From: Chloroflexota bacterium
Lineage (GTDB): Bacteria; Chloroflexota; Limnocylindria; Limnocylindrales; CSP1-4
NCBI GenBank assembly: GCA_021783595.1
Contig: JAJXTS010000004.1
Span: forward strand, 1 to 44,329
Length of the DNA stretch: 44,329 bases
Reading direction: 5' to 3'
Of the stretch, positions 43,776-44,329 are shown piece by piece. Every line of letters begins with the position of its first letter. The first letter of the stretch is position 1. The notes beneath the pieces are model-generated. The model was not told the origin of the DNA, made no database searches, and saw nothing but the letters and a program-made list of their open reading frames with translations. A program made the position numbers and the translations under genes.

Positions 43776-44329
43776 TCAGTCTCCGGCGAGCCAGCGCGAG
43801 CCGTCGGCCGTGACCTCGCGCCCGGTGTCGGCGGCCTCGGCCATGCGCAGCCCCAGCTCGTGGTCCCAGGCCGCGTCCGCCAGCGAGCAGCGCGACGGCC
43901 CGCCCTCCGTGCGCTCGGCCATCGACAGCAGGCAGCCGGCTACCGCGATCTCGTCGTCGGCCAGGCGCGCCGGCACCGTCGGATTGCGGTACGCCCAGCG
44001 GCCGCCGAGCGTGTAGCCGAGGTGGTGGAAGCCCTCGAGGTTGCCGTCCTGGCCGGCGTCGCGGCGCTCCAGGCGCTCGGTGACCGGCGTCAGCGCGTCG
44101 CGCAGGCGCCGCACGGTGTCGCCGTCGATCTCGCCGCGCTCGCCCCGGACGAGCACCCGCGGGGCGCGGATCCACGAGAAGTACTGGTCGCCGGTGAAGT
44201 CGTACACGCCGAGCCGACCGTCGAAGTCCAGCCAGGCGAGCGTCTGCTCGGAAGTGGCGAGGCGCTCCTCGGCGGGCGGGCCGCCGCGGTCCGGTCCTGC
44301 CACGATGGGCGCGCTGAAGCGCCGGGCCC
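43776..44329 (-). CDS. Partial Gfo/Idh/MocA-like oxidoreductase (C-terminal part)
   Basis: At least 184 residues; the reading frame is open to the window edge, so the start lies outside. GTG 44303 is unlikely to be the start because the frame upstream (RRFSAPI) reads as normal protein. Segments DGRLGVYDFTGDQYFSWIR and LVRGERGEI resemble the C-terminal beta-sheet domain of Gfo/Idh/MocA oxidoreductases, ending in a helix-rich tail. The N-terminal NAD(P)-binding domain would be outside the window. The assignment is tentative without it. Confidence 0.6.
   Translation of the reverse strand, partial: ARRFSAPIVAGPDRGGPPAEERLATSEQTLAWLDFDGRLGVYDFTGDQYFSWIRAPRVLVRGERGEIDGDTVRRLRDALTPVTERLERRDAGQDGNLEGFHHLGYTLGGRWAYRNPTVPARLADDEIAVAGCLLSMAERTEGGPSRCSLADAAWDHELGLRMAEAADTGREVTADGSRWLAGD

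Overview
The window is a dense, very GC-rich (roughly 70%) bacterial chromosome segment with about 38 protein genes, tight ATGA/GTGA overlaps inside operons, and no rRNA, tRNA, CRISPR array, phage gene or transposase that I can see. The gene mix (MttB-type methyltransferases with DUF1638, a MetF-MetV fusion, Hyf-like hydrogenase, NrfD/multihaem modules) and the leaderless promoters suggest a soil, sediment or aquifer Chloroflexota (Limnocylindria/Ellin6529-like); a high-GC actinobacterium is the main alternative. This placement is inference.

Layout. (1) 1-8.3 kb is a corrinoid C1 island: two MttB-family methyltransferases and their corrinoid protein on the minus strand, then divergent genes for a RACo-type ASKHA ferredoxin and a MetF-MetV fusion, then a DUF1638 gene. 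(2) 8.5-10.3 kb holds two proteins of unknown function. (3) 10.5-15.5 kb is the hydrogenase maturation operon hypF-C-D-E; hypA, hypB and a large-subunit endopeptidase gene are not in the window. (4) 15.5-17.5 kb has an EamA transporter, a small membrane protein and an ArsR-type regulator, all on the minus strand. (5) 17.6-25.1 kb is a six-gene group 4 [NiFe] hydrogenase operon, hyfB-C-E-F-G-I, with no formate dehydrogenase. Its large subunit ends exactly where others are cut during maturation, and its small subunit is fused to a two-cluster ferredoxin. (6) 25-35 kb is mixed: a DEAD/H helicase, an NCS1 nucleobase permease with a PreA-like dehydrogenase, an aldo/keto reductase, a septum-formation-like protein, an S33 peptidase and an MFS transporter. 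(7) 34.8-39.4 kb is a minus-strand operon encoding a LuxR-type regulator with a degenerate receiver, a hexahaem cytochrome, a Tat-type four-cluster ferredoxin, NrfD and a pentahaem cytochrome, with no molybdenum catalytic subunit. (8) 39.7-41.9 kb is a cysteine biosynthesis operon, cysE-cysK, preceded by a leaderless short ORF with a Cys-Cys-Ser-Cys run, a candidate cysteine-responsive attenuator. (9) 42-44.3 kb holds small genes, an intergenic repeat cluster and a truncated Gfo/Idh/MocA-like gene at the window edge.

How the parts could work together. Methyl groups from methylated amines could pass through the corrinoid protein to tetrahydrofolate and be oxidised by MetF-MetV. Low-potential electrons could be discharged by the Hyf-like hydrogenase, with the NrfD/multihaem module linking the quinone pool to periplasmic acceptors. 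The metabolic link between these islands is inference.

A recurring signal is a TANNNT -10 hexamer placed so that the predicted transcription start is the first base of the start codon (4115, 16517, 17602, 32290, 39773). Leaderless expression is therefore probably common here, and three of these promoters or close variants drive very short ORFs placed just ahead of operons.
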